Origin: Prochlorococcus sp. AG-418-D13
GTDB taxonomy: Bacteria > Cyanobacteriota > Cyanobacteriia > PCC-6307 > Cyanobiaceae
Direction: 5' to 3'
Length of the DNA stretch: 64,000 nucleotides
Assembly: GCA_003214315.1 (NCBI GenBank)
Contig: QCLU01000003.1
Location: 1-64,000, forward strand
The notes beneath the pieces were generated by a model. The model was given only the letters and a program-made list of their open reading frames with translations, was not told the DNA's origin and searched no databases. The first letter of the stretch is position 1, and each line of letters starts with the position of its first letter. Shown here piece by piece: positions 33,575 through 44,849 of the stretch. The position numbers and the translations under genes are program-made.

Positions 33575-35041
33575 TTAAAGGATTTTTAAACTTTTTTCTG
33601 TATAAAGAATTGGATTTTTTTCTGGAATAGATTGACTGATGATTTCTAGAGATTCTTCATTTGATATTTTTAATATATTTCTAAGAAGAAAATTGAGATC
33701 TTCCAAATCAGAAAGATATCCAATTTTATTGGAATTATCATTTTTGATATCAATTTTTGCAAAAAGAATAGCAGATTTATCTTTATTAGTTTTTAGGTTA
33801 AAAAATTTTTTTGAAATTGTTTCTAGTTTTTTACCATCAATTAAATAATTACTTATGGTTTGTAATCCTCCTGATTCTATTGAATAGATATTCTCAAAAG
33901 TTAATTGTTTTATTACATCTTCTTTTTCTTCAAGAATATTTTTGGAATATATTGAGTAGATATCTTCCTTTTGTTTCAAAGTATATTTATTGAAATCTTT
34001 TAGTTTTTTTAAAGCACTTAAATCAAATTGATCTTCAGTATTTTTTTCGAATGTAATAAGCCAATCTTTTTTTGAATTGAGAATTAAAATATTTTGATTT
34101 GAATTATGATCAAAATCTTCAAAAAAACTTTGTTCAAAATCATTTATTAAAGGTTTAATATATTTGTCAAAATTTTTTACATTACTAAAGATTGAAACTT
34201 CAGGATTATTTTCATTATTATTCTCTGCATTTATTAGCTTATCGTAAGTAAGAATATCAAGATTTTTTTTATTATTTAGCAAATATGATTTTAAAATTAA
34301 ATGTTTATTTTTTAAGTCAAATGTTGTAGCTATAATATCCTCATTATTCTCAGTAAAAATTTCTTTATTGAAAAATATACTTTCCCAAAATTTATTTGTA
34401 AATAATATATTTTTTTCGTTTTTTAGGCCAGAAAGTTCTCCCTCATATTCAAATTTTTTTTCTTTAAAATGATTACTGGAGTAAATACTATTTTTGATTA
34501 AGTTTTTATCTGATGAAGCAATTATATAATTATCTTCGGTCCGATATATAAATTTAAGGAAATTTATTTTATTTTCTCTATTAATTGAAATTACTTCATG
34601 AATCTTATCAAATTTATTAGGCAAATTTAATAAATCATCTATTGTTTTTTCTGGCTTAATTTTAAAAACAATCAAAATATCATCTTTAAGTTTTTTATTA
34701 TTTTCAAAAGTTGAGATTATAAGTTCACCATTATAAATATCTTCTAATTTATTGTTGCCTAGATCTATACCTAAGTAATCTAATATAGAATCTTTTATTA
34801 AATTAAAGTTATCTTGATTTTTTGGATTTTTATCTTTTTCATTATTGTTAACAATATTAAAATTATCTAAATTTGAAATAAATAATAGTTTATTTTTTTC
34901 AGGAATATATTTTAAGATATTTAGTTGCTCAATATTTGTACTTTGCTCCTTATTTGTATTAGCAGAAACTTTTTTAAAACCAAAAAAAAGTAATAAAGAT
35001 AATAATAGTATTATTGCTACTACTCTAAGTTTCATTATCAA
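33575..35041 (-). CDS. DUF3352-like exported/anchored protein
   Basis: N-terminal hydrophobic signal/anchor, Lys/Asn-rich 488 aa; family call tentative. Confidence 0.65.
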   Translation of the reverse strand: MIMKLRVVAIILLLSLLLFFGFKKVSANTNKEQSTNIEQLNILKYIPEKNKLLFISNLDNFNIVNNNEKDKNPKNQDNFNLIKDSILDYLGIDLGNNKLEDIYNGELIISTFENNKKLKDDILIVFKIKPEKTIDDLLNLPNKFDKIHEVISINRENKINFLKFIYRTEDNYIIASSDKNLIKNSIYSSNHFKEKKFEYEGELSGLKNEKNILFTNKFWESIFFNKEIFTENNEDIIATTFDLKNKHLILKSYLLNNKKNLDILTYDKLINAENNNENNPEVSIFSNVKNFDKYIKPLINDFEQSFFEDFDHNSNQNILILNSKKDWLITFEKNTEDQFDLSALKKLKDFNKYTLKQKEDIYSIYSKNILEEKEDVIKQLTFENIYSIESGGLQTISNYLIDGKKLETISKKFFNLKTNKDKSAILFAKIDIKNDNSNKIGYLSDLEDLNFLLRNILKISNEESLEIISQSIPEKNPILYTEKSLKIL

Positions 35042-35124
35042 AGTTTATTTTTATTTTTAACAATAAATTTCCTACTGCAACTTAATTTATTAAATTGTAA
35101 ATAATACATCATTTATCCTCTCAA

Positions 35125-35475
35125 TTGGGAAATTATCCAAAATCTATAAATGCCTCTAGTCTCAATGATTGGCTCAATTCTGAGAAAGAAGATCCAGTTT
35201 TGATTGATGTAAGAGAACAGTCAGAGCTCGAACTAGCTCGTTTCTCAAAAGAATTTTTACATATACCAATTAGTAAAGTCACATCAGAATACGTTAAAGA
35301 AATATTTGCTGGTTTATTAGATAGAGAAATTGTTGTTAGCTGTCATGCAGGAATAAGAAGTTATAATTTTTGTCAATGGTGCTTAGATAATAATATTGTG
35401 AGCGAAATATGGAATTTGGAGGAGGGTATTGATGGATGGAGTAAGTATATTGACCCATCAATCCCAAGGTATTGA
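35125..35475 (+). CDS. Rhodanese-domain protein (TTG start in the track)
   Basis: VLIDVREQSELE, VSCHAGIRSYNFCQWC, GIDGWSKYIDP. Confidence 0.9.
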   Translation: MGNYPKSINASSLNDWLNSEKEDPVLIDVREQSELELARFSKEFLHIPISKVTSEYVKEIFAGLLDREIVVSCHAGIRSYNFCQWCLDNNIVSEIWNLEEGIDGWSKYIDPSIPRY

Positions 35476-36720
35476 TTAAATATCTAATGAAGATGCAACA
35501 GTATTAACATCTTTGTCGCCTCTCCCAGAGCAGTTGATAACTATATGAGTATCTTTTTCAAGAGTAGGGCATAATTTGTCTAACCAAGCAAAAGCATGGG
35601 AAGTTTCAAGTGCCGGAATAATTCCTTCAAGTTCACTAACAAGTTTTAAAGCATCTAAAGCCTCTTGATCTGTGACTGATCCATATTCAGCTCTACCTAT
35701 ATCTTTTAAATGGCTATGTTCAGGTCCTACTCCTGGGTAATCTAAACCTGCACTTATTGAGTGAGCTTCTTGTACTTGACCATTATCATCTTGTAAAAGA
35801 AGACTCATTGATCCATGCAAAATTCCAACTGATCCCTTAGTGATGGTTGCGGCATGTTTGTCAGTATCAACTCCGCTTCCAGCAGCTTCAACACCAATTA
35901 GTCGTACAGATGTTTCTTTAACGAAAGGATGAAAAAGGCCCATTGCATTTGATCCACCACCTACACAAGCTAGTAAAATATCCGGCAAAGTCCCAAACGA
36001 TTCAAGACATTGTTTTTTAGTTTCTTCTCCTATAACTGCATGAAAATCTCTTACAATCTTTGGGAAAGGGTGTGGACCTGCAACTGATCCTAAAATGTAG
36101 TGTGTCGTTTCTACATTAGAAACCCAATCTCTAATGGCTTCACTGGTTGCATCCTTAAGTGTTGCAGTTCCTGAATTTACAACTTTAACTTCAGCTCCTA
36201 GAAGTTTCATTCTGAAGACGTTAAGGGATTGCCTTTTGATGTCTTCAGCGCCCATATAAATAATACATTTTAAGCCAAATCTCGCACAAACCGTAGCCGT
36301 AGCAACTCCATGCTGACCTGCTCCAGTTTCTGCAATTATTCTTTTTTTGCCCATTCTTATCGCTAATAAAGCTTGTCCAAGTGCATTATTAATTTTGTGA
36401 GCACCAGTATGATTTAAATCTTCTCTTTTAAGCCATATTCTTGGAGTTGCTTGTTTAGTTTTGTAATGTTCAGTAAGTCTTTTGGCCTCATAAAGTGGTG
36501 TTTCTCTGCCTACATATGTCTTAAGAAGATGATTTAATTCTTTTACAAAAAATTTATCTTTCCATGCATTTGATGCAGCTGTTTCAAGCTCAAAAAGAGC
36601 AGGCATTAGTGTTTCAGGAACATATTGACCTCCATATTTTCCAAATCTTCCCTCTTTGGAGGGTTGATTTAAATCATCATTTTTATAATTTTGATCTTGG
36701 CGAGAAAATGTACTTACCAC
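35476..36720 (-). CDS. trpB: Tryptophan synthase beta chain (GTG start)
   Basis: [51 protein letters not shown]. Confidence 0.97.
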   Translation of the reverse strand: MVSTFSRQDQNYKNDDLNQPSKEGRFGKYGGQYVPETLMPALFELETAASNAWKDKFFVKELNHLLKTYVGRETPLYEAKRLTEHYKTKQATPRIWLKREDLNHTGAHKINNALGQALLAIRMGKKRIIAETGAGQHGVATATVCARFGLKCIIYMGAEDIKRQSLNVFRMKLLGAEVKVVNSGTATLKDATSEAIRDWVSNVETTHYILGSVAGPHPFPKIVRDFHAVIGEETKKQCLESFGTLPDILLACVGGGSNAMGLFHPFVKETSVRLIGVEAAGSGVDTDKHAATITKGSVGILHGSMSLLLQDDNGQVQEAHSISAGLDYPGVGPEHSHLKDIGRAEYGSVTDQEALDALKLVSELEGIIPALETSHAFAWLDKLCPTLEKDTHIVINCSGRGDKDVNTVASSLDI

Positions 36721-36768
36721 CTTTTCTTTAGAATAAGTATTAACTAACTATAGATTATATTTAAAATA

Positions 36769-37080
36769 ATGGGAAAAAAGAATTGGATCGAATTTGATAA
36801 TCAAGAAAAAAAATCTGAAGAATCTGCGAAGTTAGATACTTTTAATAAAAGATCAAAAATAAATATTTCAAAACAAAAAAAAGGTAAAAAGGGTAAAACT
36901 ATCACTTTAATTGGAGGGTTAGGAATTGAGGATGAAATCTTATTAAAAGAATTACTAAAAAAAATTAAAGTTTTTTGTGGTACTGGAGGAACATTAATTG
37001 ATAGTAATATCCAGTTACAGGGTGATATGGTATCGAAATCAATTGAGTTTCTTCGTAAAGAGGGATTTCATAATTTATGA
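36769..37080 (+). CDS. SUI1/eIF1-like (YciH) translation factor
   Basis: GKKGKTITLIGGL, KVFCGTGGTLIDSNIQLQGD. Confidence 0.93.
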   Translation: MGKKNWIEFDNQEKKSEESAKLDTFNKRSKINISKQKKGKKGKTITLIGGLGIEDEILLKELLKKIKVFCGTGGTLIDSNIQLQGDMVSKSIEFLRKEGFHNL

Positions 37081-37110
37081 AGCAAGGGTTAGGATAGGTT
37101 TTTAATTTTT

Positions 37111-37746
37111 ATGATGCAAAAAATGAAAGAACAAGATCAAGCAAAGTCAACCAATATAAAGTGGCACAATTTAACTATTGATAGAGAAAAGTTAGAGAAA
37201 ATGAGAGGTCATAAAGGAATGGTTATCTGGTTTACAGGTTTATCTGGCTCTGGTAAGAGTACCTTAGCCAACGCTTTAAATGAAGTTTTACACTTAGATG
37301 GTTTTTCGACTTACGTGTTGGATGGAGATAATATTAGACACGGTTTATGTAAAGATCTTGGGTTTTCAGATGAAGATAGAGAAGAAAATATAAGAAGAAT
37401 TGGAGAAGTTGCGAATTTATTTATGAATGCTGGGATAATAACTATTACAGCTTTCGTTTCTCCATTTATTAGCGATCGAGATAAGGTGAGAAAAATTATT
37501 GGATCTAAGGATTTTATTGAAGTTTATTGTGCTGCTGACATCAAAGTTTGCGAAAATAGGGATACTAAAGGTCTTTATAAGAAGGCTCGTTTGGGTGAAA
37601 TCAAGGAATTTACAGGCATTTCTAGTCCATATGAAGCTCCTCATAATCCAGAAATTGTTGTTGATACAGGTTCGTTAGATTTAAACGATTCCGTTGAAAA
37701 AGTTATTAACTACCTTAAAAAAGAAAACTTTCTTAAAAAGGCATAA
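37111..37746 (+). CDS. cysC: Adenylylsulfate kinase
   Basis: VIWFTGLSGSGKSTLANAL, LDGDNIRHGLCKDLGFS, FVSPFISDRDKVR. Confidence 0.96.
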   Translation: MMQKMKEQDQAKSTNIKWHNLTIDREKLEKMRGHKGMVIWFTGLSGSGKSTLANALNEVLHLDGFSTYVLDGDNIRHGLCKDLGFSDEDREENIRRIGEVANLFMNAGIITITAFVSPFISDRDKVRKIIGSKDFIEVYCAADIKVCENRDTKGLYKKARLGEIKEFTGISSPYEAPHNPEIVVDTGSLDLNDSVEKVINYLKKENFLKKA

Positions 37747-37762
37747 TAGAAAAATATAGGTT

Positions 37763-38299
37763 TCATTTATTTTGAAGATAATTGTCAGCTCCAATAGTTG
37801 ATAACTTACTATTTTTAGTTCTTACCTGTGTATGAAGATTTTCTCTGAATTCTTTTAAATTTTTCTTTATGGATTCATCAAATAAACTGATCATCTCTAT
37901 TGCCAATAATCCAGCATTTTGACCTCCATTAATTGCAACTGTTGCAACTGGAATCCCAGCTGGCATTTGAACGATTGATAAAAGAGAGTCAAACCCCTTA
38001 AGTGTCTTACTCTCTACTGGTACTCCAATTACAGGAATGCAAGTTATGGATGCCAGCATTCCTGGAAGATGAGCAGCACCCCCAGCACCGGCAATTATTA
38101 CTTTTATGTTTTCTGATTCTGCATTTTTTGCATATTCCATCATTTCAATAGGTGTTCGATGGGCAGAAAGTATACAAACTTCAGTTTTTATTCTAAATTC
38201 TCTTAAAATGTCAATAGCAGGTTTCAATGTTTTTAGATCTGAATCACTACCCATTACGACAGCAATTTTATAAATATCTTTAGAATTCAATTCTGACAA
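37763..38299 (-). CDS. purE: N5-carboxyaminoimidazole ribonucleotide mutase
   Basis: VVMGSDSDLKTL, SAHRTP, IAGAGGAAHLPGMLAS. Confidence 0.95.
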   Translation of the reverse strand: MSELNSKDIYKIAVVMGSDSDLKTLKPAIDILREFRIKTEVCILSAHRTPIEMMEYAKNAESENIKVIIAGAGGAAHLPGMLASITCIPVIGVPVESKTLKGFDSLLSIVQMPAGIPVATVAINGGQNAGLLAIEMISLFDESIKKNLKEFRENLHTQVRTKNSKLSTIGADNYLQNK

Positions 38300-38389
38300 A
38301 ATAACAAATCAATTCTTTCCTATAATGGCGTGCAATTAATTTGGCGCCAGTTAGTTAGTATAAAAAGAATAAATTCTCATATAATATTT

Positions 38390-39088
38390 ATGACGTCAAA
38401 TAAGATTATCGAAAAAAGTGAAGTTAGGGAGTATTTTAATGGAACTGGCTTTGAAAGATGGAATAAAATTTATAGCAAATCTGATGAAATTAATACAGTT
38501 CAGAAAAATATTAGGAAAGGACATCAAAAAACAGTAGATGATGTGGTCTCATACATCAAAAATTATCCTGAATTAACAAAAAAAAGTTATTGTGATGCAG
38601 GATGTGGTGTAGGAAGTCTTTCTATACCTCTACTAAGACTTGGTATAAAAGAACTACAGGTGAGCGATATTTCTTCTGAAATGATTAAAGAAACAAAAAA
38701 ACGCATTAATGAATTAGGTTTGAATCAAGGTAAAATCAAATATGATGTCTGTGATCTGGAAAAATTAAAAGGATTATTTGATGTTGTAGTTTGTTTAGAT
38801 GTATTTATTCATTATCCTCAACCGGTCGCCGAAGAAATGGTCCAACATCTATGCGATTTAAGCAAAGAAAAACTAATCGTTAGCTTTGCTCCTTATACTC
38901 CAGTGCTTGCTGTTCTAAAAAATATTGGGAAATTATTTCCTGGGCCAAGTAAAACTACAAGAGCATATACATTGAAAGAAAAGGGCATCATAAATGCTGT
39001 TAAAGAAAGAGGATTTAAAGTAGTTAAAAAAAAATTAAATCAAGCTCCTTTTTATTTTTCAAAACTAATTGAATTCGAAAAAATTTAA
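38390..39088 (+). CDS. chlM: Magnesium-protoporphyrin O-methyltransferase
   Basis: SAM motif YCDAGCGVGSLSIPL, VREYFNGTGFERWNKIY; likely ATG at 38390 rather than 38330. Confidence 0.92.
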   Translation: MTSNKIIEKSEVREYFNGTGFERWNKIYSKSDEINTVQKNIRKGHQKTVDDVVSYIKNYPELTKKSYCDAGCGVGSLSIPLLRLGIKELQVSDISSEMIKETKKRINELGLNQGKIKYDVCDLEKLKGLFDVVVCLDVFIHYPQPVAEEMVQHLCDLSKEKLIVSFAPYTPVLAVLKNIGKLFPGPSKTTRAYTLKEKGIINAVKERGFKVVKKKLNQAPFYFSKLIEFEKI

Positions 39089-39092
39089 TAAT

Positions 39093-39821
39093 TTATTTTA
39101 CCAAATGATTTTCAAGTGCATATCGAACTAATTCTGTTCGGCTAGATGTACCTGTCTTGATAAAAAGTCTACTTACATATTTTTCAACATTTCTAATAGA
39201 TGTTTCAAGCTGTCTTGCAATTTCCTTGTTCATCAGCCCCTCTGCTACTAGTTGAAGTACACTTGCTTCTCTTGGAGTAAAACTAGGAAGATTTATTTTA
39301 TTTTCTGAATTAGTGGGATTTTGGTCTGTGAGCATAGATTTTATTTCAGTAATTTGCTTTGCCATTTTGCTTACATCAATATCTGCGAATCGTGCGGCTT
39401 CTTTCAGTAAACGTTCTTGTCTATTGATTACGTTTTTAACTCTCGCAGCTAATTCATCAGGGTCGAAAGGTTTGGAAATATAATCATCAACTCCTGCGAG
39501 ATAACCTTCTGTTCTGTCTAGGGTCATTCCTTTTGCAGTAAGAAAAATAACTGGAGTTCCTCCTAATTTTTCATCCTCTCTAATTTTTTCTAATAAAGCA
39601 TAACCGTTAGCTCGGGGCATCATAATATCGCTAATTATCAAATCAGGAAAAACTGTTTGAGCTTTTTCCCAACCATCCTCTCCATCAACTGCAATAAATA
39701 TTTCAAAGCCTTCATCCTCTAGAAATGTTTTAACAGCTGTTCTTAAACCAGGCTCATCATCAACTAATAAAATTCTTGATCTTCTTATCGGTTCATTATT
39801 TATTTGATTAATTTCATTCAT
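39093..39821 (-). CDS. NarL/LuxR-type response regulator (Ycf29-like)
   Basis: Receiver (LLVDDEPGLR, DLIISDIMMP, KPFDPDEL) plus C-terminal LuxR HTH (LTPREASVLQ-like, LMNKEIARQLETSIRNVEKYVSRLF). Confidence 0.9.
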   Translation of the reverse strand: MNEINQINNEPIRRSRILLVDDEPGLRTAVKTFLEDEGFEIFIAVDGEDGWEKAQTVFPDLIISDIMMPRANGYALLEKIREDEKLGGTPVIFLTAKGMTLDRTEGYLAGVDDYISKPFDPDELAARVKNVINRQERLLKEAARFADIDVSKMAKQITEIKSMLTDQNPTNSENKINLPSFTPREASVLQLVAEGLMNKEIARQLETSIRNVEKYVSRLFIKTGTSSRTELVRYALENHLVK

Positions 39822-39880
39822 TTTTTAAATTCTTTAATTTGATTTTCTAGTAATAAAGAGAATTTTATATACTAAATACA

Positions 39881-41026
39881 ATGCTATCAACTCCTATACT
39901 ACTAGATTATCAATCTTCGACTCCTTGCTCTAAGGATGTTGTTGATTCTATGAAACCTTTTTGGAGTGAGATATTTTCTAACCCTGCAAGCAAATCTAAT
40001 TTAGCGGGTATTAACGCAAGCGCTATATTGGAAGCCTCAAGAGAAAAAATAGAACACAATTTATTTCTTAAAAATAAAAAAGTTATTTTTACAAGTGGGG
40101 CAACAGAATCTAATAACCTAGCCTTATTAGGTTTTGCAAGAAATTACTATAAAAAAACAGGAAATTATGGACATATTATTACCTTAAAAACGGAGCACAA
40201 AGCTGTACTTGAACCACTAAACCAACTAAAAAAAGAGGGATTTATGGTTACAGAAATTAATCCTGAGATAGATGGATTAATTTCAGAAGAACAATTCAAA
40301 AAAAATATAAGGGAAGATACATTTATGGTTAGTGTTATGTTGGCAAATAACGAAATAGGAGTTATTCAGCCTGTAGAGAATATTTCAAAGATATGTAAAT
40401 CGAGAGGAATAACTTTTCACTCTGATTTTGCACAATGTTTAGGTTATATCGAGTTAGACAATCTTTTATCAGATGTAAATATGATAACGATCAGTTCTCA
40501 CAAAATATATGGTCCTAAAGGGATAGGACTTCTTTTGATTGATGAAGAAATTAATCTTGAGCCTTTAATTGTTGGAGGAGGTCAGGAATATGGTCTCAGG
40601 TCTGGTACATTACCTCTTCCTTTAGTAGTTGGCTTTGCTAAAGCAATAGAAATAGCAGTTTTTAATCAAAAAAATAATGCTGAGAAGTTACTTTTGTATA
40701 GAAATAATCTTTTGGAGGGTTTGTTAGAAAATAATTCTGGTTTATTAATTAATGGCTCCATAGAAAAAAGATTACCTCAAAATTTAAATTTGACTGTATT
40801 GGATTTAAACGGAGCAAAGTTTCATAAACTTTTAAAATCCAAAATAATTTGTTCTAGTGGATCTGCATGCAGTAATGGGGAACCATCTCATGTTTTACTA
40901 GCGTTAGGTAGATCTTTTAAAGAAGCAGAATCTTCAATAAGGTTAAGTATTGGATTAAGCACTAATTCAAAAGATATAAAACAAGCAATTCATATTCTTA
41001 CAAATACGATCAAACTACTACGTTAG
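39881..41026 (+). CDS. Cysteine desulfurase (NifS/IscS family)
   Basis: LDYQSSTPCS, FTSGATESNNLA, ISSHKIYGPKGIG, CSSGSACSNG. Confidence 0.94.
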   Translation: MLSTPILLDYQSSTPCSKDVVDSMKPFWSEIFSNPASKSNLAGINASAILEASREKIEHNLFLKNKKVIFTSGATESNNLALLGFARNYYKKTGNYGHIITLKTEHKAVLEPLNQLKKEGFMVTEINPEIDGLISEEQFKKNIREDTFMVSVMLANNEIGVIQPVENISKICKSRGITFHSDFAQCLGYIELDNLLSDVNMITISSHKIYGPKGIGLLLIDEEINLEPLIVGGGQEYGLRSGTLPLPLVVGFAKAIEIAVFNQKNNAEKLLLYRNNLLEGLLENNSGLLINGSIEKRLPQNLNLTVLDLNGAKFHKLLKSKIICSSGSACSNGEPSHVLLALGRSFKEAESSIRLSIGLSTNSKDIKQAIHILTNTIKLLR

Positions 41027-41040
41027 AAATTATTGGCACT

Positions 41041-41943
41041 TTAATTTAGTTGAGCAATTCTTAATTTTCCACTTCTAGCTCTTTTGTTTAGTTCGACCTC
41101 TTGTTCGGAAGGAGTGATTGGCTTTTTTGTAAGGTTTTTAAGTCTTTGATCATTTTTAAAAGAACTTTTGACTAACCTATCCTCCAGAGAATGAAAACTA
41201 ATTATAGAAATAATTCCGCCCGGTAAAAGCCATTCAGGTACAACTTGCAAAAATTTTTCTAAGACGTCAATTTCTTTATTAACGGCAATTCTTAGTGCTT
41301 GAAATGTTCTTGTTGCTGGGTGTATTTTTTTATATCTTTGTTTTGGTGGAAAGCAGCCCGCAATAGAATAAGCTAACTCTTTTGTCCCAGAATATTTCCC
41401 ATTTTCCTTTAAATCCATTTTTATTTTCCTAGCAATCTTTCTTGATAATCTCTCATCTCCATATTTATATATTAAGTTAGCTAGATCTTTTTCATTTAAA
41501 GCCTCAATTAATTTCTCTGCATCAACATCAAGAAAAGGATTCATGCGCATATCAAGTGGACCATCTTTTTGGAAACTAAATCCTCTTTTAGGGTCATCAA
41601 TTTGGTTACTATTTACTCCAAGATCTGCAATCACAAAAGAAACTTTTTCTTTTGGTACAAAATCTGCAAAATTTGAAGCCCTTATATCAATCCTATTTTT
41701 AAACTCATAAAGTTTTTTTGATGCTGATTTTCTCGCGAATGGATCTTGATCAAGTCCAATTATATTTAAATCCGAATATTTTCTCAATAAATTATAAGAG
41801 TGCCCGCCTCCGCCTAAAGTTGCGTCTATTCCTATCAGTTGGTTGTTATGTATTAATGGGTAATGCTCTAATGAGGCCATAATTTCATCCGTCATAACTG
41901 ATTTATGATTGAAAAAAGATGAATCAGATAGGTCAGTTTGCAT
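41041..41943 (-). CDS. rsmH: 16S rRNA m4C1402 methyltransferase
   Basis: HKSVMTDEIMASL, DATLGGGGHSYNLL, RGFSFQKDGPLDMRMN, SFHSLEDRLVK. Confidence 0.97.
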   Translation of the reverse strand: MQTDLSDSSFFNHKSVMTDEIMASLEHYPLIHNNQLIGIDATLGGGGHSYNLLRKYSDLNIIGLDQDPFARKSASKKLYEFKNRIDIRASNFADFVPKEKVSFVIADLGVNSNQIDDPKRGFSFQKDGPLDMRMNPFLDVDAEKLIEALNEKDLANLIYKYGDERLSRKIARKIKMDLKENGKYSGTKELAYSIAGCFPPKQRYKKIHPATRTFQALRIAVNKEIDVLEKFLQVVPEWLLPGGIISIISFHSLEDRLVKSSFKNDQRLKNLTKKPITPSEQEVELNKRARSGKLRIAQLN

Positions 41944-41981
41944 AACTTTCGACTAAGATTTATTTAGAAGTTAAATTTCGA

Positions 41982-43169
41982 ATGGCTCAGCTAGAGACTA
42001 GAACAGAACCAATGGTGGTCAATTTTGGCCCTCACCATCCCTCAATGCATGGGGTTTTAAGGTTAGTTGTAACTCTTGATGGTGAGAATGTCATTGATTG
42101 TGAGCCAGTAATTGGTTATTTACATAGAGGAATGGAAAAGATAGCTGAAAATAGAACAAATGTAATGTATGTCCCTTATGTAAGCAGAATGGATTATGCA
42201 GCAGGAATGTTTTATGAAGCTATTGTAGTAAATGCTCCTGAAAGATTAGCTAATATTCCAGTTCCTAAAAGAGCTAGTTACATCAGAGTTCTAATGCTGG
42301 AACTTAATCGTATTGCTAATCATCTTTTATGGCTTGGTCCATTTTTAGCGGACGTAGGCGCTCAAACCCCATTTTTCTATATTTTTAGAGAAAGAGAAAT
42401 GATTTATGACCTCTGGGAAGCTGCTACTGGACAAAGACTGATAAATAATAATTTCTTTAGGATAGGTGGTGTCGCATGTGATCTTCCATATGGATGGTTA
42501 GAAAAATGTATAGACTTTTGCGATTGGTTCGGCCCTAAAATAGATGAATACGAAAAATTAATCACAAATAATCCAATTTTTAGAAAAAGAATTGAAGGTC
42601 TTGGAACAATACAAAGAGACCAGGCAATTAATTGGTCTTTGTCTGGGCCAATGCTTAGAGCTTCTGGAGTTTCCTGGGATTTAAGGAAAGTCGATAGTTA
42701 TGAATGTTATGATGATTTTGATTGGCAGATTGCTTCAGAAAAAGAAGGAGATTGTTATGCGAGATATCGAGTAAGAGTTGAAGAGATGAGACAATCACTA
42801 AGCATCATTCGCCAGGCCTGCAAAATGATTCCAGGAGGTCCAACAGAAAATTTAGAAGCTAAAAGAATGGCTACTGAAGATAAGAAAAGTGAAATATTTG
42901 GTATTGACTATCAATATGTATCTAAGAAGGTTGCTCCAACCTTTAAAATTCCTAACGGCGAATTGTATACAAGATTAGAGTCCGGCAAAGGAGAAATAGG
43001 TGTATTTATTCAAGGAAAAAATGAAGTTACCCCATGGAGATTTAAAATCAGAGCTGCTGATTTAAATAACCTGCAAATATTACCTCATATTCTTAAAGGT
43101 GCCAAAATCGCTGATATTATGGCAATCCTTGGCTCAATAGATGTCATTATGGGATCTGTTGATAGATAA
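41982..43169 (+). CDS. ndhH: NAD(P)H-quinone oxidoreductase subunit H
   Basis: [50 protein letters not shown]. Confidence 0.97.
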   Translation: MAQLETRTEPMVVNFGPHHPSMHGVLRLVVTLDGENVIDCEPVIGYLHRGMEKIAENRTNVMYVPYVSRMDYAAGMFYEAIVVNAPERLANIPVPKRASYIRVLMLELNRIANHLLWLGPFLADVGAQTPFFYIFREREMIYDLWEAATGQRLINNNFFRIGGVACDLPYGWLEKCIDFCDWFGPKIDEYEKLITNNPIFRKRIEGLGTIQRDQAINWSLSGPMLRASGVSWDLRKVDSYECYDDFDWQIASEKEGDCYARYRVRVEEMRQSLSIIRQACKMIPGGPTENLEAKRMATEDKKSEIFGIDYQYVSKKVAPTFKIPNGELYTRLESGKGEIGVFIQGKNEVTPWRFKIRAADLNNLQILPHILKGAKIADIMAILGSIDVIMGSVDR

Positions 43170-43178
43170 GTTCTTTAA

Positions 43179-43631
<453 letters not shown>

Positions 43632-43634
43632 TTA

Positions 43635-44849
43635 TTATTTTTTAAATTTATAGTTTATTTTTTCTGTGCTGGTATTTTTGTTTTTAATAATCCACGTTTC
43701 AGGTTTTTCATGTTTGGGCCAATTCTGAGAAAAATTTTTTAATAAATTTAATGAATTTTCAATATTTATATGATTTGTAAGTTCTCTAAATTCTAAAATT
43801 ATTTTAATTTTATTTCCCCATAATTTGTCGGATACTTTTGAAATATTGAATTTATTAATTGGGATATTTTCTTTCATAATGAAATCATTTAATCGAGTTT
43901 CAATTACTTTTGGAAAAACGATTTCTCCTCCTGAATTAAAAGCGTTATCACTTCTTCCAAGAAAGTTTAAATATAAAGAATTATTGATTTGATTAATTTC
44001 ACCTAAATCACCAGTTTGCCACCACCCATTTTTATTTTTGAAATTTTCAGTTTTTGAAGAGTCTATTATTTCGATTCCAATTCTGGCTGAATTAATCTCG
44101 ATTAATCCTTGTGGGTTAATTCTTATTTTTGTATCAGGTAGTATTTCTCCAACATTTTCAAAACCCATTAAGAATTCTTTTGGTTTTAAACTCGTAACCA
44201 TTGCTGCTGTCTCAGTTGAGCCGTAACAAGGTGCTAATTTTATTTTTTCTTCTATACATTGCTCTGCAGTTTCGCCTGAAATTGAAGCTCCTCCTACCCA
44301 AATTAGATCAAAAATTTTTAGCCAACTAATACCATCTTTTTGAGCTAAAAGTCTTTTTAATTGGGTAGGTACTAATGATGTAATCAAGTGTTTTTTGTTT
44401 TTTTTTGATTTAATTGTAAAAAGTAAAAGTTCTCGTGTTTTTTTTATTAAATTCGGAGAAATATTAATACAATCACATCCCCAAGTTTGACTTCTAAAAA
44501 TTGGCATTAATCCACTTATATGGTTCAGGGGTAAAGTATTTAAAATTAAGCAGTTTTGCAATTCAAATCCTTGGTCTATTAGCCATTGTCCTGATGTAAC
44601 TGCAGATAATTTAAGATTATCTAAATGGTGAAAACATTGTCTGGGTTTTCCAGAACTACCACTACTGTTTAAAATAATTGCTGGCCCATTTTCAGTAATT
44701 GAATCTAATACATCTTGATCTTCATGAAATTTGTTTTTTACATAAATAATTTTATTATCTCTAATTTTTTCAATAATTTTCTCTACAGATTGAGTTTCAT
44801 TATTTTCAACTTCAATAGTATGAATTTTATTTTTCATAGTTGATCCCAT
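43635..44849 (-). CDS. menE: O-succinylbenzoate-CoA ligase
   Basis: ILNSSGSSGKPR, CYGSTETAAMV, WWQTGDLGEI, FLGRSDNAFNSGGE. Confidence 0.87.
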   Translation of the reverse strand: MGSTMKNKIHTIEVENNETQSVEKIIEKIRDNKIIYVKNKFHEDQDVLDSITENGPAIILNSSGSSGKPRQCFHHLDNLKLSAVTSGQWLIDQGFELQNCLILNTLPLNHISGLMPIFRSQTWGCDCINISPNLIKKTRELLLFTIKSKKNKKHLITSLVPTQLKRLLAQKDGISWLKIFDLIWVGGASISGETAEQCIEEKIKLAPCYGSTETAAMVTSLKPKEFLMGFENVGEILPDTKIRINPQGLIEINSARIGIEIIDSSKTENFKNKNGWWQTGDLGEINQINNSLYLNFLGRSDNAFNSGGEIVFPKVIETRLNDFIMKENIPINKFNISKVSDKLWGNKIKIILEFRELTNHINIENSLNLLKNFSQNWPKHEKPETWIIKNKNTSTEKINYKFKK

